The notes under the pieces were generated by a model. That model had not been told where the DNA came from. It searched no databases and saw nothing but the letters and a program-made list of their open reading frames with translations. Below, one piece after another: positions 43,753 through 51,548 of a stretch of 64,000 nt of DNA (position 1 is its first letter; each line of letters begins with the position of its first letter). This stretch comes from Desulfovibrio legallii (GTDB lineage Bacteria > Desulfobacterota > Desulfovibrionia > Desulfovibrionales > Desulfovibrionaceae). The stretch lies in NCBI RefSeq assembly GCF_900102485.1, contig NZ_FNBX01000004.1, positions 124,001 through 188,000 on the forward strand. The letters run 5' to 3'. A program made the position numbers and the translations under genes.

Positions 43753-45011
43753 TGGCCCTCCGCATCCGCCGCACCATGCTCTGGCTGGCTTGCCGCGACT
43801 ATCTGCGCGAGGGCCTGCTCTCGGCCTGCGCCGTGCTGGCCCTGGCCGCCGTGCTCACGCCCCTGCTGGTGCTCTACGGCGTCAAATTCGGCGTGGTGCA
43901 GACCCTCACAGAGCGCCTGGAGCACGACCCCCGCACCTTGGAAGTGAGCCCCGCAGCCAGCGGGCGCTTCACCCTGCACGATATTCAAAGTTTTGCCGCC
44001 CGCCCCGATGTGGCCTTTGCCCTGCCCCGCACCCGCGCCATTGCCGCCACCATGGATTTGAGCCGCGGCCAGGGCGCGGCCCGCAGAACCGTAACGGCCT
44101 CGCTGGAGCCCAGCGCCCTGGGCGATCCGCTGCTGGTCCGCTACAGCGCGACCCCACCCGCCATGCCCGCGCAGCCGGAATCCACGCCTGTGGATGTGAC
44201 CCTTTCCGCCCCGGCGGCGGAAAAGCTGGGCTGCGGCCAGGGCGACGCGCTGACAGGCACGGTGGAGCGCCGCTACCAGGGGCAGGTGCAGCGGGCCCTG
44301 GTGGCCCTGCGCGTGGTCGGCGTTCTGCCCCTGGCCGCCCAGCAGAAAAACGTGGCCTTTGTGCCCCTGGCGCTGGCGGAGGCCGCGGAGGACTACCGCG
44401 ACGGCCGCGCCGTGCCGGAACTGGGGGCGGCCAGGGGCTGGACCGGCGAGCCGCGCCCCGCGCAAGCCCGCGTCTACCCCGGTTTTCGTCTGTACGCCGC
44501 CTCGCTCAAGGCCGTCATGGGCCTGCGGGAATTTTTCGCCGCGCAGCAGCTGGAAGTTTACACCCATGCGGCTGAAATTGAGCAGGTGACGGAGCTTTCC
44601 CGCGCGCTGAACGCGGTCTTTGCCCTCATCGGCACGGCCGCCGCCGCGGGCTTTCTGGCTTCCACGGCCAGCAGCGCCCTGGCCGGGGTCAAGCGCAAGG
44701 AGCGTCTGCTGGGGCTGCTGCGGCTTATGGGCTTCAGCACCGGCGCGCTGGTGCTCTTCCCCCTGGTGCAGGTTCTGCTTACCGCCCTTCTGGGCACGCT
44801 TACGGCTCTGGGCGTCTATGCCGCGGCCGCCGCGGCCATCAACAGCCTTTTTGCCGCCAGCCTTGGAGATATGGAGCAGATCTGCCGCCTGTTGCCCCGG
44901 CATGTGCTGCTGGCTTTCGCTCTGACGGCCGGGCTGGCCCTGGCCGCCGCCCTGGGTCCGGCCCTGCGGGCCGCCCGCATTGAGCCCTCGGAGGTCATCC
45001 GCGATGTCTGA
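43752..45011 (+). CDS. FtsX/LolC-like ABC permease
   Basis: The 419-aa protein has an N-terminal TM helix (about 22-45), a periplasmic domain of about 230 residues and three C-terminal TM helices (about 290-310, 335-365, 382-405), the MacB/LolC/FtsX layout. The end ALRAARIEPSEVIRDV is a typical type VII ABC permease terminus. Together with the ATPase it would form a half-transporter dimer working as a mechanotransmitter or lipoprotein extractor. There is no MacA-type adaptor nearby. It overlaps the next gene by 8 nt. Confidence 0.85.
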   Translation: MALRIRRTMLWLACRDYLREGLLSACAVLALAAVLTPLLVLYGVKFGVVQTLTERLEHDPRTLEVSPAASGRFTLHDIQSFAARPDVAFALPRTRAIAATMDLSRGQGAARRTVTASLEPSALGDPLLVRYSATPPAMPAQPESTPVDVTLSAPAAEKLGCGQGDALTGTVERRYQGQVQRALVALRVVGVLPLAAQQKNVAFVPLALAEAAEDYRDGRAVPELGAARGWTGEPRPAQARVYPGFRLYAASLKAVMGLREFFAAQQLEVYTHAAEIEQVTELSRALNAVFALIGTAAAAGFLASTASSALAGVKRKERLLGLLRLMGFSTGALVLFPLVQVLLTALLGTLTALGVYAAAAAAINSLFAASLGDMEQICRLLPRHVLLAFALTAGLALAAALGPALRAARIEPSEVIRDV

Positions 45012-46674
45012 TCTGCGTCCGCGCGTCTGGGTTCTGCTCTGCCTGGCCGTGCTCTTCCTCCTGCCCGCCGCAGCCCAGGCCGCCCTGGAACGCAAAACTG
45101 CCGTCAGCGCTGCGGCCGCCTGCAATCCGCAGCCGGACTCCACGGATATTGTGCTGCCCATGCCCTGCGGCCTCAGCATGGTCTTCAAACTTGCGGCCGT
45201 GCCCGCCAAAGGCCTGCTCTGGGATATGCCCCTGCGCCCAGGCCTGGACGACAGCGCTCACCAGGACCGCGCCTTTTACGACCGCCGCTACAGCGCCGCC
45301 CTTTCCGGCGCGCTGACCCTGGAGGATCTGCCCCCGGCCTGGCGCGCCCAGGCCCCCAAAGGCGAACATTTCTTCTATCTCATCGCCAAGTATGAGGTTT
45401 CCAACCTCCAGTGGCGGGCCGTCATGGACCAGGCCTGCCCCAATATCCAGCAGCCCGCCGCCGATGCCGCCCGCCCGGCAACGGACATCAGCTGGTACGA
45501 CGCCGTGGATTTCACCCGCCGCTACACCGCCTGGCTGTTGCAGAACGCCCCGGAGGCCCTGCCCCATTTTGCCGGCGACGCGCGCAACGTGGGCTTTGTG
45601 CGCCTGCCCACGGAAACCGAGTGGGAATACGCGGCGCGCGGCGGGCAGACTGCCGGGGCCCAGCAATTGCTGGACGAAGATTTTTTTGCCCTGCCCGCCG
45701 GATCCCGCAAAGCGGACTACGCCGTGTACCGCGCCGCCGCGGGCCCGCAGGCCGAAGCCACGGCCAACATCGGCTCGCGCAAGCCCAATCCCCTGGGCCT
45801 CTATGATACGGCGGGCAATGCGGCGGAAATGGCCCTGGACGTCTTCCGCTTTTCCGTGGCCGGGCGGCTGCACGGCTCCGCGGGGGGCTTTGTGCGCAAG
45901 GGCGGTTCCTATCTTTCTGACGATGCAGGCATTTTGCCGGGCCGCAGGGAAGAAGCGGCCTTCTTCCTGGCTGACGGCCCGGCCCACGCCCGCGACCTGG
46001 GCTTTCGCCCGGTGGTCAGCGGCATCAACACGCCCGGCGGCGACCGCCCGGCGGAGCTTCGGGCTGCCTGGAACAAGGCCGGGGAACAGCCCGTCGCCGC
46101 CGAAGCCGCCCGCAATCCTCTGGAGGAGCTGGACCGCCTGCTGGCCGCCGCGCCGGACAAAGCCTCCCGCGACAACCTGCTGCGCCTGCGCGCCACTATC
46201 AAGGAAAACAACATCATGCAGGAGCGGCAAAAGCAGCTCGAAGCCCTCTCCCTGCTGCGCACCGGCGTCTACATGATCGAAACCATCCGCAATTACGACA
46301 GCCGCCGCAGCAGCCTGCAATCCCAGATCCGGAGCATGCAGCGCGAGGCGGCCTCCGGCAAGGGCGCGGCACTTGAAAAGCTGCGCAGGATATTGGATAC
46401 TGCCCGTAGAGGGCTGGTCATGCTGGATACCAGCTTTGACAAATCGCTGACCTTTTACCGCAGCAAAGTTGAAGAGACGGCGCGGCTTGCGCCGGACGTG
46501 CTGGCCGCCGCCCGCCAATCCCTGGAAAAGGATTTTGTCGGCGAGGATCCCTTCAATCAGAACATGCGGCGAAACCTCGGATTATTCCGCCGCCATGTGG
46601 ACCTGTTCCGCCAGAACAAGCCCTTGCCGCGTGAGGCCATGCAAAAAGAATTGCTGGAACGACGCTTTCAGTAA
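45004..46674 (+). CDS. Exported SUMF1/FGE-fold protein with helical C-terminus
   Basis: This 556-aa protein has a signal peptide (VWVLLCLAVLFLLPAAAQA), a formylglycine-generating-enzyme-fold domain (about 120-345; YEVSNLQWRAVM, RLPTETEWEYAARGG, NPLGLYDTAGNAAEMALD, GFRPVVS) and a C-terminal helical region with likely coiled coils (about 365-556). The CxxxxC pair needed for formylglycine formation is not present, so it is probably a binding or structural SUMF1 domain. It is the last gene of the srf-type cluster; a diverged repeat copy follows. It acts in the periplasm or on the cell surface, possibly with the vWA protein. Confidence 0.82.
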   Translation: MSDLRPRVWVLLCLAVLFLLPAAAQAALERKTAVSAAAACNPQPDSTDIVLPMPCGLSMVFKLAAVPAKGLLWDMPLRPGLDDSAHQDRAFYDRRYSAALSGALTLEDLPPAWRAQAPKGEHFFYLIAKYEVSNLQWRAVMDQACPNIQQPAADAARPATDISWYDAVDFTRRYTAWLLQNAPEALPHFAGDARNVGFVRLPTETEWEYAARGGQTAGAQQLLDEDFFALPAGSRKADYAVYRAAAGPQAEATANIGSRKPNPLGLYDTAGNAAEMALDVFRFSVAGRLHGSAGGFVRKGGSYLSDDAGILPGRREEAAFFLADGPAHARDLGFRPVVSGINTPGGDRPAELRAAWNKAGEQPVAAEAARNPLEELDRLLAAAPDKASRDNLLRLRATIKENNIMQERQKQLEALSLLRTGVYMIETIRNYDSRRSSLQSQIRSMQREAASGKGAALEKLRRILDTARRGLVMLDTSFDKSLTFYRSKVEETARLAPDVLAAARQSLEKDFVGEDPFNQNMRRNLGLFRRHVDLFRQNKPLPREAMQKELLERRFQ

Positions 46675-46692
46675 CAGGCCGCCCCCTGGGCG

Positions 46693-46850
46693 CACGCCCG
46701 GCTTGGAAAGCATCCTGCCTTTGCAGATGCGCGTTCGCCAAGGCAGGCGGGGCGTTCGCCGCAGCGTGCAACCGCGCAGCCTGGCTGCGCTTGCGCCTTT
46801 GCGGCCGACGTCTGCCAGCGCAGTCGTCAGAGCATTTCAAGGGTGAAGTG
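46693..46850 (-). repeat. Diverged copy of the 151-bp dispersed element (copy E)
   Basis: Read on the minus strand, the order of motifs (CTTGAAATGCTCTGACGACTGC, GGCAGACG, AAAGGCGCAAGCGCA, TGCGCGGTT, then a TGCAAAGGCAGG hairpin) follows that of copies A-D, but with many substitutions and GC-rich replacements. It lies just after the last srf-cluster gene. End points are approximate. Confidence 0.45.
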
Positions 46851-46926
46851 CTTTGAAGCTAGTCCGCGCGACGGGGACGGCAAGGCCGTACCCCGTCTGC
46901 GCACCCCGTCTCAAAGGAGTTTGAAA

Positions 46927-47832
46927 ATGGCAGAAAAATTGCGCATCGGCTGGATCGGCACCGGGGTCATGGGCCTCTATATGGCCGGACACTTGCAGGA
47001 TCTGGGCCTGCCCCTGACCGTCTACAACCGCACCAAGGCCAAGGCCGATCCACTGCTGGCCAAGGGCGCTCAGTGGGCGGATACCCCGCGCGCCGTGGCC
47101 GAAGCCTCGGACGTGGTCTTTACCATGGTCAGCTACCCGCGCGACGTGGAGCAGGTCATCCTGGGCGAAACCGGCGTGCTGCCCGGCCTGGCCAAGGGCG
47201 GCGTGGTCTGCGACATGAGCACCTCCAGCCCCGTGCTGGCCGAACGCATTGCCGCCGAAGCCCTGAAAAAAGGCTGCCTGGGCATGGACGCCCCGGTGAC
47301 CGGCGGCGACGTGGGCGCGCGCGAGGGCACGCTCTCTATCTTTGTGGGCGGCGACAAAGGCGGCTACGAACGCCTGCTGCCCTGCTTCGAGGCCATGGGC
47401 AAAAAAATCCTGCTCTGCGGCCCCGCGGGCATGGGGCAACGGGCCAAGCTCGCCAACCAGATCGCCATTGCCGGCGTTATGTTCAGCATCTGCGAATCCT
47501 TCCTCTTCGCGCAGCAGGCCGGGCTGGACGTGCCCCAGTGGAAAGAGCTGGTGGCCGTGGGCTCCGGCGGCAGTCTGGCCATGAACAACCTGGGCAACCG
47601 CATCCTCAAGGGCGACTATGCCCCCGGCTTCTTTATTGACCACTTCATCAAAGACCTGGGCCTCTGCCTTGAGGAATGCCGTCGCATGAAGCTCGTCCTG
47701 CCCGGCACCGCCGCGGCCGATGAGGTGTACCGCATCATGCAGGCCAAGGGCCAGGGCAGCAAAGGCACGCAGGCTCTGATCGAATGCCTGGCCGACATCT
47801 CCGGCAAAACCTGGAAACCCTGCTGCAAGTAA
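46927..47832 (+). CDS. NAD(P)-dependent beta-hydroxyacid dehydrogenase
   Basis: This 301-aa protein is of the 3-hydroxyisobutyrate/tartronate-semialdehyde dehydrogenase family. It has Rossmann GTGVMGLYMAGHL at the N-terminus, the substrate motif DAPVTGGDVGAREGTLSIFVGG, catalytic Lys in GQRAKLANQIAIA, and the C-terminal DHFIKDLGLCLEE. Substrate may be a small 3-hydroxyacid or succinic semialdehyde; NAD versus NADP is not decided. AAAGGAG precedes the ATG. A terminator hairpin follows directly. Confidence 0.9.
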   Translation: MAEKLRIGWIGTGVMGLYMAGHLQDLGLPLTVYNRTKAKADPLLAKGAQWADTPRAVAEASDVVFTMVSYPRDVEQVILGETGVLPGLAKGGVVCDMSTSSPVLAERIAAEALKKGCLGMDAPVTGGDVGAREGTLSIFVGGDKGGYERLLPCFEAMGKKILLCGPAGMGQRAKLANQIAIAGVMFSICESFLFAQQAGLDVPQWKELVAVGSGGSLAMNNLGNRILKGDYAPGFFIDHFIKDLGLCLEECRRMKLVLPGTAAADEVYRIMQAKGQGSKGTQALIECLADISGKTWKPCCK

Positions 47833-47842
47833 CCAATGCCCC

Positions 47843-47875
47843 AAGGGATGGGGCCCGCTCCCCATCCCTTATTTC
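47843..47875 (+). terminator. Hairpin after the hydroxyacid dehydrogenase gene
   Basis: AAGGGATGGGG (47843-47853) and CCCCATCCCTT (47860-47870) pair perfectly around CCCGCT, followed by ATTTC. It lies 10 nt after the stop. Confidence 0.65.
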
Positions 47876-48003
47876 AGGCCGCGGTTGCAGCCCGCCGCGG
47901 CAGGCCTCCGGCCCGAAGCCGAAGCAAAAAATCCGTCTGTTGGCAGCCAGAGCCCCGTTTTTGCGCCCTCCTCTTCCGGGCGAACCTCTGCCCCGCAGTT
48001 GCC

Positions 48004-50118
48004 ATGCCGACACCACCCCCCTGCCGTCCCCCCGGCGATCTTCCCGGCAATCCCTTTGCCGACCCTGCGCTGGAGCCTTACCAGCCTTTTCTGCAACGCC
48101 GCAGCCGCCGCTTTGCCGCCGAGGCGGAGCGCATCCGCAGCCGCTACGGTTCCCTGCGGGCCTATGCCGACCTGCACTGCACCCTGGGCCCGCACCTGGT
48201 GCGCACGCCGGGGGAAGGCCGCATCTGGCGCTGGCGGGAGTACCTGCCCCAGGCCGAGGCCGTCTGGCTGGTGACGGACAAAGGCCGCTTCCAGCGCCAC
48301 GCCCGCTGCCGCTTCCAGCGGCGGGCCGGAGATATTTTTGAGCTGATCCTGCCTGAAACCGCCCTAGAACACGGCAGCTATGTGGAGCTGCGCATCCAGC
48401 CGCGTGCGGCCGCGGCAGCCGGAGGCGCAGCCCAGGATTCCGTAGCTCAGGACGCCGCAGCCCAGAACGCCGGAGCCGCCGGGCGCACGCTCAAGCGCGT
48501 GCCGGCCTTTGCCCGCTGGGTGGAGCAGGACGCGATCACGCCCACCCAGTGGTGCGCCCGCATCTGGCGGCCGGAGCAGCCCTACCGCTTCCGTTGCCGC
48601 CGCCCGCCGCGCGTACTTTTTCCGCGCATTTATGAAGCCCATGTGGGCATGGCCCAGGCAGATACGGCCCACCACGGCGAAAGCGTGGGCAACTATACGG
48701 ATTTTATCCAGGAGGTGCTGCCCCGCATCAAGGCGGACGGCTACACCGCCGTGCAGCTCATGGGGGTTCTGGAGCATCCGCTCTACCGCTCTTTCGGCTA
48801 CCAGGTCAGCAGTTATTTTGCGCCCACCTCCCGCTGCGGTACGCCGGACCAGTTCAAAGCCCTGGTGGACGCCGCCCACGGCCTGGGCCTGGCTGTGCTG
48901 CTGGATATCCCTCACGGCCACGCCTGCCCCAATACGGAACAAGGCCTCGCCGCCTATGACGGCAGCCGCTATTTTTTTAAGCCGCAGTACAACCAGTGGG
49001 GCACGCCCGCCTTTGACTTCAGCCAGGAGCTGGCCCGGCGGTTTCTGCTCTCCAACTGCCGGTACTGGCTGGAAGAATTTCGCGTGGACGGGTTCCGCTT
49101 CGACGCCGTGGGCAATATCCTCTATCTGGATCATGGTCTGGACGACGATTTCTCCCATGTGGGGCGCTGCTTTTACGGCAAGGACAACCAGCCCCGCGCT
49201 GATGTGGACGGCGAGCTCTATCTCTGCCTGGCCAATGCCCTGACCCACGAGATATATCCGGGGGCCGTCACCATTGCCGAGGAATTTTCCGGCATGCCTG
49301 GGCTGACCTGCCCGCCGGAAGAAGGCGGCCTGGGCTTTGACTGCCGCTTTGCCATGGGCATTCCCGACTACTGGGCCCACTGCGTGCAAAACCCGCGCGA
49401 TATGGGCAGCCTGTGGCACGAGATGACCAACCACCGACCCTATGACCGCACCGTCAGCTATGTGGAGTGCCACGACCAATGCATCAACGGGGAGGACGCC
49501 ATGATCTGGCGGCTCCTGGGCCCGGCCATGTACACCGGCATGAGCCGGGATGCGGACGATTGGAAGATCTCGCGCGGGCTGGCTTTTTACCGCCTCATGC
49601 GCTTTATTACCCTGGCTGCGGCCGATGCGGGCTACCTCAACTTCATGGGCAACGAATTCGGCCACCCGGAATGGCTGGACGCAGCAGCCCACGCCCACCG
49701 CCAGTGGCGGCTGGCCGACCGGAAGGACCTCAAATACGCTGCCTTAGCCGCCTGGGACAAAGCCCAGATGCTGGAGCTGGTGCGGCCTTTTTTGCAGGAC
49801 TTTGGCGCAAGCCCCCTCTTCCGCTACATCCATGAGGACAAACGCCTGCTGGCCTTTGAGCGGGGCGGGCTGCTCTTCGCTTTCAATTTTCATGAACTTG
49901 CGGCTCAGGACGACGTGACCTTTGCCGTGACGCCGGGCCGCTATGTGGAGCTGCTTTCCTCGGACGAGCCGCGCTTTGCGGGCCACGGCAACCTGGATCC
50001 CCGCGCCCGCCCTACGGAACACCTTACCCGGCCCTGCGGCCTCCTGCCCCATGCGGGGCTGGGGGACATCACCCTCTACCTGCCGCCCCTGGTGGGCCTG
50101 GCCCTGTGCCGGAGCTGA
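48004..50118 (+). CDS. glgB: 1,4-alpha-glucan branching enzyme-like GH13 protein
   Basis: This 704-aa enzyme resembles the eukaryote-type (GH13_8-like) branching enzymes. The N-terminal carbohydrate-binding module region (YADLHCTLGPHL, WREYLPQAEAVWLVTDKGRF) precedes the barrel, with YEAHVGMAQ, VDGFRFDAVG (nucleophile Asp367), TIAEEFSG (acid/base Glu426) and SYVECHDQ (Asp491). A C-terminal beta domain closes it. It would create alpha-1,6 branches in glycogen. A Pro/Ala/Gln insertion interrupts the N-domain around residue 140-160. No glycogen synthase or phosphorylase gene is nearby. The ATG at 48004 was chosen because a terminator lies between an upstream in-frame start and this site; the Shine-Dalgarno is weak. 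Confidence 0.88.
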   Translation: MPTPPPCRPPGDLPGNPFADPALEPYQPFLQRRSRRFAAEAERIRSRYGSLRAYADLHCTLGPHLVRTPGEGRIWRWREYLPQAEAVWLVTDKGRFQRHARCRFQRRAGDIFELILPETALEHGSYVELRIQPRAAAAAGGAAQDSVAQDAAAQNAGAAGRTLKRVPAFARWVEQDAITPTQWCARIWRPEQPYRFRCRRPPRVLFPRIYEAHVGMAQADTAHHGESVGNYTDFIQEVLPRIKADGYTAVQLMGVLEHPLYRSFGYQVSSYFAPTSRCGTPDQFKALVDAAHGLGLAVLLDIPHGHACPNTEQGLAAYDGSRYFFKPQYNQWGTPAFDFSQELARRFLLSNCRYWLEEFRVDGFRFDAVGNILYLDHGLDDDFSHVGRCFYGKDNQPRADVDGELYLCLANALTHEIYPGAVTIAEEFSGMPGLTCPPEEGGLGFDCRFAMGIPDYWAHCVQNPRDMGSLWHEMTNHRPYDRTVSYVECHDQCINGEDAMIWRLLGPAMYTGMSRDADDWKISRGLAFYRLMRFITLAAADAGYLNFMGNEFGHPEWLDAAAHAHRQWRLADRKDLKYAALAAWDKAQMLELVRPFLQDFGASPLFRYIHEDKRLLAFERGGLLFAFNFHELAAQDDVTFAVTPGRYVELLSSDEPRFAGHGNLDPRARPTEHLTRPCGLLPHAGLGDITLYLPPLVGLALCRS

Positions 50119-50560
50119 ATGGCCGGGCCGGACGCGCCGCAGGTCGCGCGGCGAGACAAGAACGCCGGTATTGCAACGTTGCAATGCCGTGGCGGCTGCG
50201 TGAGCAGACATACGCCGGAGGTGGAGACATAGGCGCAATGTATTTCGCTGTTGAGCGCCAAAACGAGCGTGCCGTACCCTTTGAGAAGGCATGTTCTCAG
50301 CGGAAATCTGCTCTGATGGGGCACGCGGTAAGCCAAGAGCTGACGGAATGCGCGGCGCAATTGGTCTGAACGGCCGAAGGGCCGGCCGGAGCCGCAAAAC
50401 CGGCCGAACGGCCAAGGCGGACAGGCTGAAGCTGCAAAGCCGAAGATGCGCTGGCAGGCGGCGCTGCGAAACCGGAGCGACAAGTCAGCCTGGGCCAGGG
50501 CCGCACGACCAGAAGGGACAGACACCGCACGAAGGATTTTGCTTTTTTTCTGAAATTTTC
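50119..50560. other. Intergenic region after the branching enzyme gene
   Basis: About 440 bp without a gene. The first half holds repeat copy B. The second half (about 50320-50545) is purine-rich and contains repeated GGCCGAA/GGCCGGC-type words (for example at 50375-50420) that could fold; it has no credible ORF and no recognised RNA. It ends at the tRNA-Pro promoter. Confidence 0.4.
50169..50319 (+). repeat. Dispersed 151-bp element, copy B
   Basis: It starts with the palindrome ATTGCAACGTTGCAAT, then GGCGGCTGCGTGAGCAGAC, GGCGCAATGTATTTCGCTG, GCCAAAACGAGCGTGCC, a TTTGAGAAGGCATGTTCTCA hairpin and the terminal ATCTGCTCTGATGG. It matches copies C and D along its length with scattered changes, mainly in the central part. 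It lies 50 bp after the branching enzyme stop. Confidence 0.7.
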
Positions 50561-50589
50561 TTGACACTCGGCCGGTTGCCGCGTAAGTA
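50561..50589 (+). promoter_or_regulatory. Promoter of tRNA-Pro
   Basis: TTGACA (50561-50566), 17-bp spacer, TAAGTA (50584-50589), 13 bp before the tRNA start. Confidence 0.7.
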
Positions 50590-50601
50590 CTCTTTCTGCG
50601 T

Positions 50602-50678
50602 CGGGATGTAGCGCAGTCTGGGAGCGCACTTGAATGGGGTTCAAGGGGTCGAAGGTTCAAATCCTTTCATCCCGACCA
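50602..50678 (+). tRNA. tRNA-Pro (anticodon GGG)
   Basis: A 77-nt tRNA. Acceptor CGGGATG pairs with CATCCCG, followed by A and an encoded CCA. The anticodon stem CTTGA/TCAAG closes loop ATGGGGT with anticodon GGG, reading CCC/CCU. T-arm GAAGGTTCAAATCCTTTC is regular. The C1-G72 first pair fits bacterial tRNA-Pro. Confidence 0.93.
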
Positions 50679-50700
50679 GCTTTAAAAAGCAAATGAAAAT

Positions 50701-50733
50701 GGCCGTTTAGGGTAACACCTGAACGGCCTTTTT
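50701..50733 (+). terminator. Rho-independent terminator of tRNA-Pro
   Basis: GGCCGTTTAGG (50701-50711) and CCTGAACGGCC (50718-50728) pair with one wobble, followed by TTTTT. Confidence 0.85.
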
Positions 50734-50752
50734 CTTTATCCTTGCGCCAAAT

Positions 50753-50903
50753 TTAGAGCATTTCAACGTTGAAATGCCCTGGCGGCTGCGCGAGCAGACG
50801 CCCGCTGCAGAGGCGTAAGCGCAATTTATTTGCGCTGTTAAGCGCCGAAATGAGCGTGCCTTAAACTTTGAGAATGCCTGTTCTCAAAGTTAATCTGCTC
50901 TAA
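50753..50903 (+). repeat. Dispersed 151-bp element, copy C (best-preserved)
   Basis: A 151-bp unit bounded by perfect 8-bp inverted ends, TTAGAGCA (50753-50760) and TGCTCTAA (50896-50903). Inside are a palindrome GCATTTCAACGTTGAAATGC, an AGCGCAATTTATTTGCGCT hairpin and a CTTTGAGAATGCCTGTTCTCAAAG hairpin. It has no coding capacity. It lies 15 bp from the stop of the minus-strand membrane-protein gene at 50919. Confidence 0.85.
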
Positions 50904-50918
50904 GGCGGTCCCCGTTCT

Positions 50919-51455
50919 TCAGGCTTGCGGCGCGTGCAGTTGCGGCGCGGGGCGACCGGGGCGCAGGCGTCGCCAGATGCGGGTGGAAAGCATGCGCAAG
51001 GGGATGTAGAGGATAAGGAACCAGAACACCATGCCCGGCTTGTTGCCGAAAAGGGGCAGGGAGAACGGGAGGACGGGGCTGACCTCACCGAAGCGCAGCT
51101 GCATCCAGGCCAGAGTGAGAGGCACAGGCCAGAGTGAGGCCACGAAGAGCGCGCCGCTGAGGGAAAAATAGTAGCCGAAGGCTTCGTGCCCTTGCCGGTT
51201 GACGGCCTTGAAGGTTTCTTTGCTGCCGCCTTGCAGAGCGGTTTCACCCAGTTGGTTGTAGTGCTGCATGGCGTTCTGGTATTTTTCCAGACGTTTTCCG
51301 TGCATGCGCAGGGCGAGGTTAAGGGTGCAGACGCCAGCCACGGCAGCCAGCAGGGCCAGCGTAGCTGTGCCCAGCAGGTAGGCGGCCACGGGCTCCGCCA
51401 CCAGGCGGTAGGGAAGGACAAAAAAACCGTCAAGCCAGATAAGCAATGCTTTCAT
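50919..51455 (-). CDS. Membrane protein of unknown function next to the TauE/SafE gene
   Basis: This 178-aa protein has an N-terminal re-entrant or TM segment (residues about 25-45; AAYLLGTATLALLAAVAGVCTLNLAL), a central polar helical region (about 50-90; MHGKRLEKYQNAMQHYNQLGETALQ, likely coiled coil) and two further TM segments (about 98-118 and 140-160). The TM, coiled coil, TM, TM order recalls Oxa1/DUF106-type insertase folds, but no signature confirms that. It lies 93 nt after the TauE/SafE gene on the same strand, so it may serve the exporter. Repeat copy C follows its stop. Confidence 0.65.
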   Translation of the reverse strand: MKALLIWLDGFFVLPYRLVAEPVAAYLLGTATLALLAAVAGVCTLNLALRMHGKRLEKYQNAMQHYNQLGETALQGGSKETFKAVNRQGHEAFGYYFSLSGALFVASLWPVPLTLAWMQLRFGEVSPVLPFSLPLFGNKPGMVFWFLILYIPLRMLSTRIWRRLRPGRPAPQLHAPQA

Positions 51456-51548
51456 TGGAGATTCCGGGATGCAAAACCGGGGCGGCGGGCAAGGCCATGC
51501 CGTTTGCCCGCCGTCCCCTTGTTGCGCGCCGCGGCGCGACAGTCGTTG

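Noticed and set aside
43248..45209. 653-aa minus-strand frame opposite the ABC pair
   Set aside because: Repetitive Gly/Arg/Gln composition and no domain; antisense of two well-defined genes.
47836..48003. In-frame N-terminal extension of the branching enzyme
   Set aside because: It would place a strong hairpin terminator inside the gene and adds low-complexity sequence.
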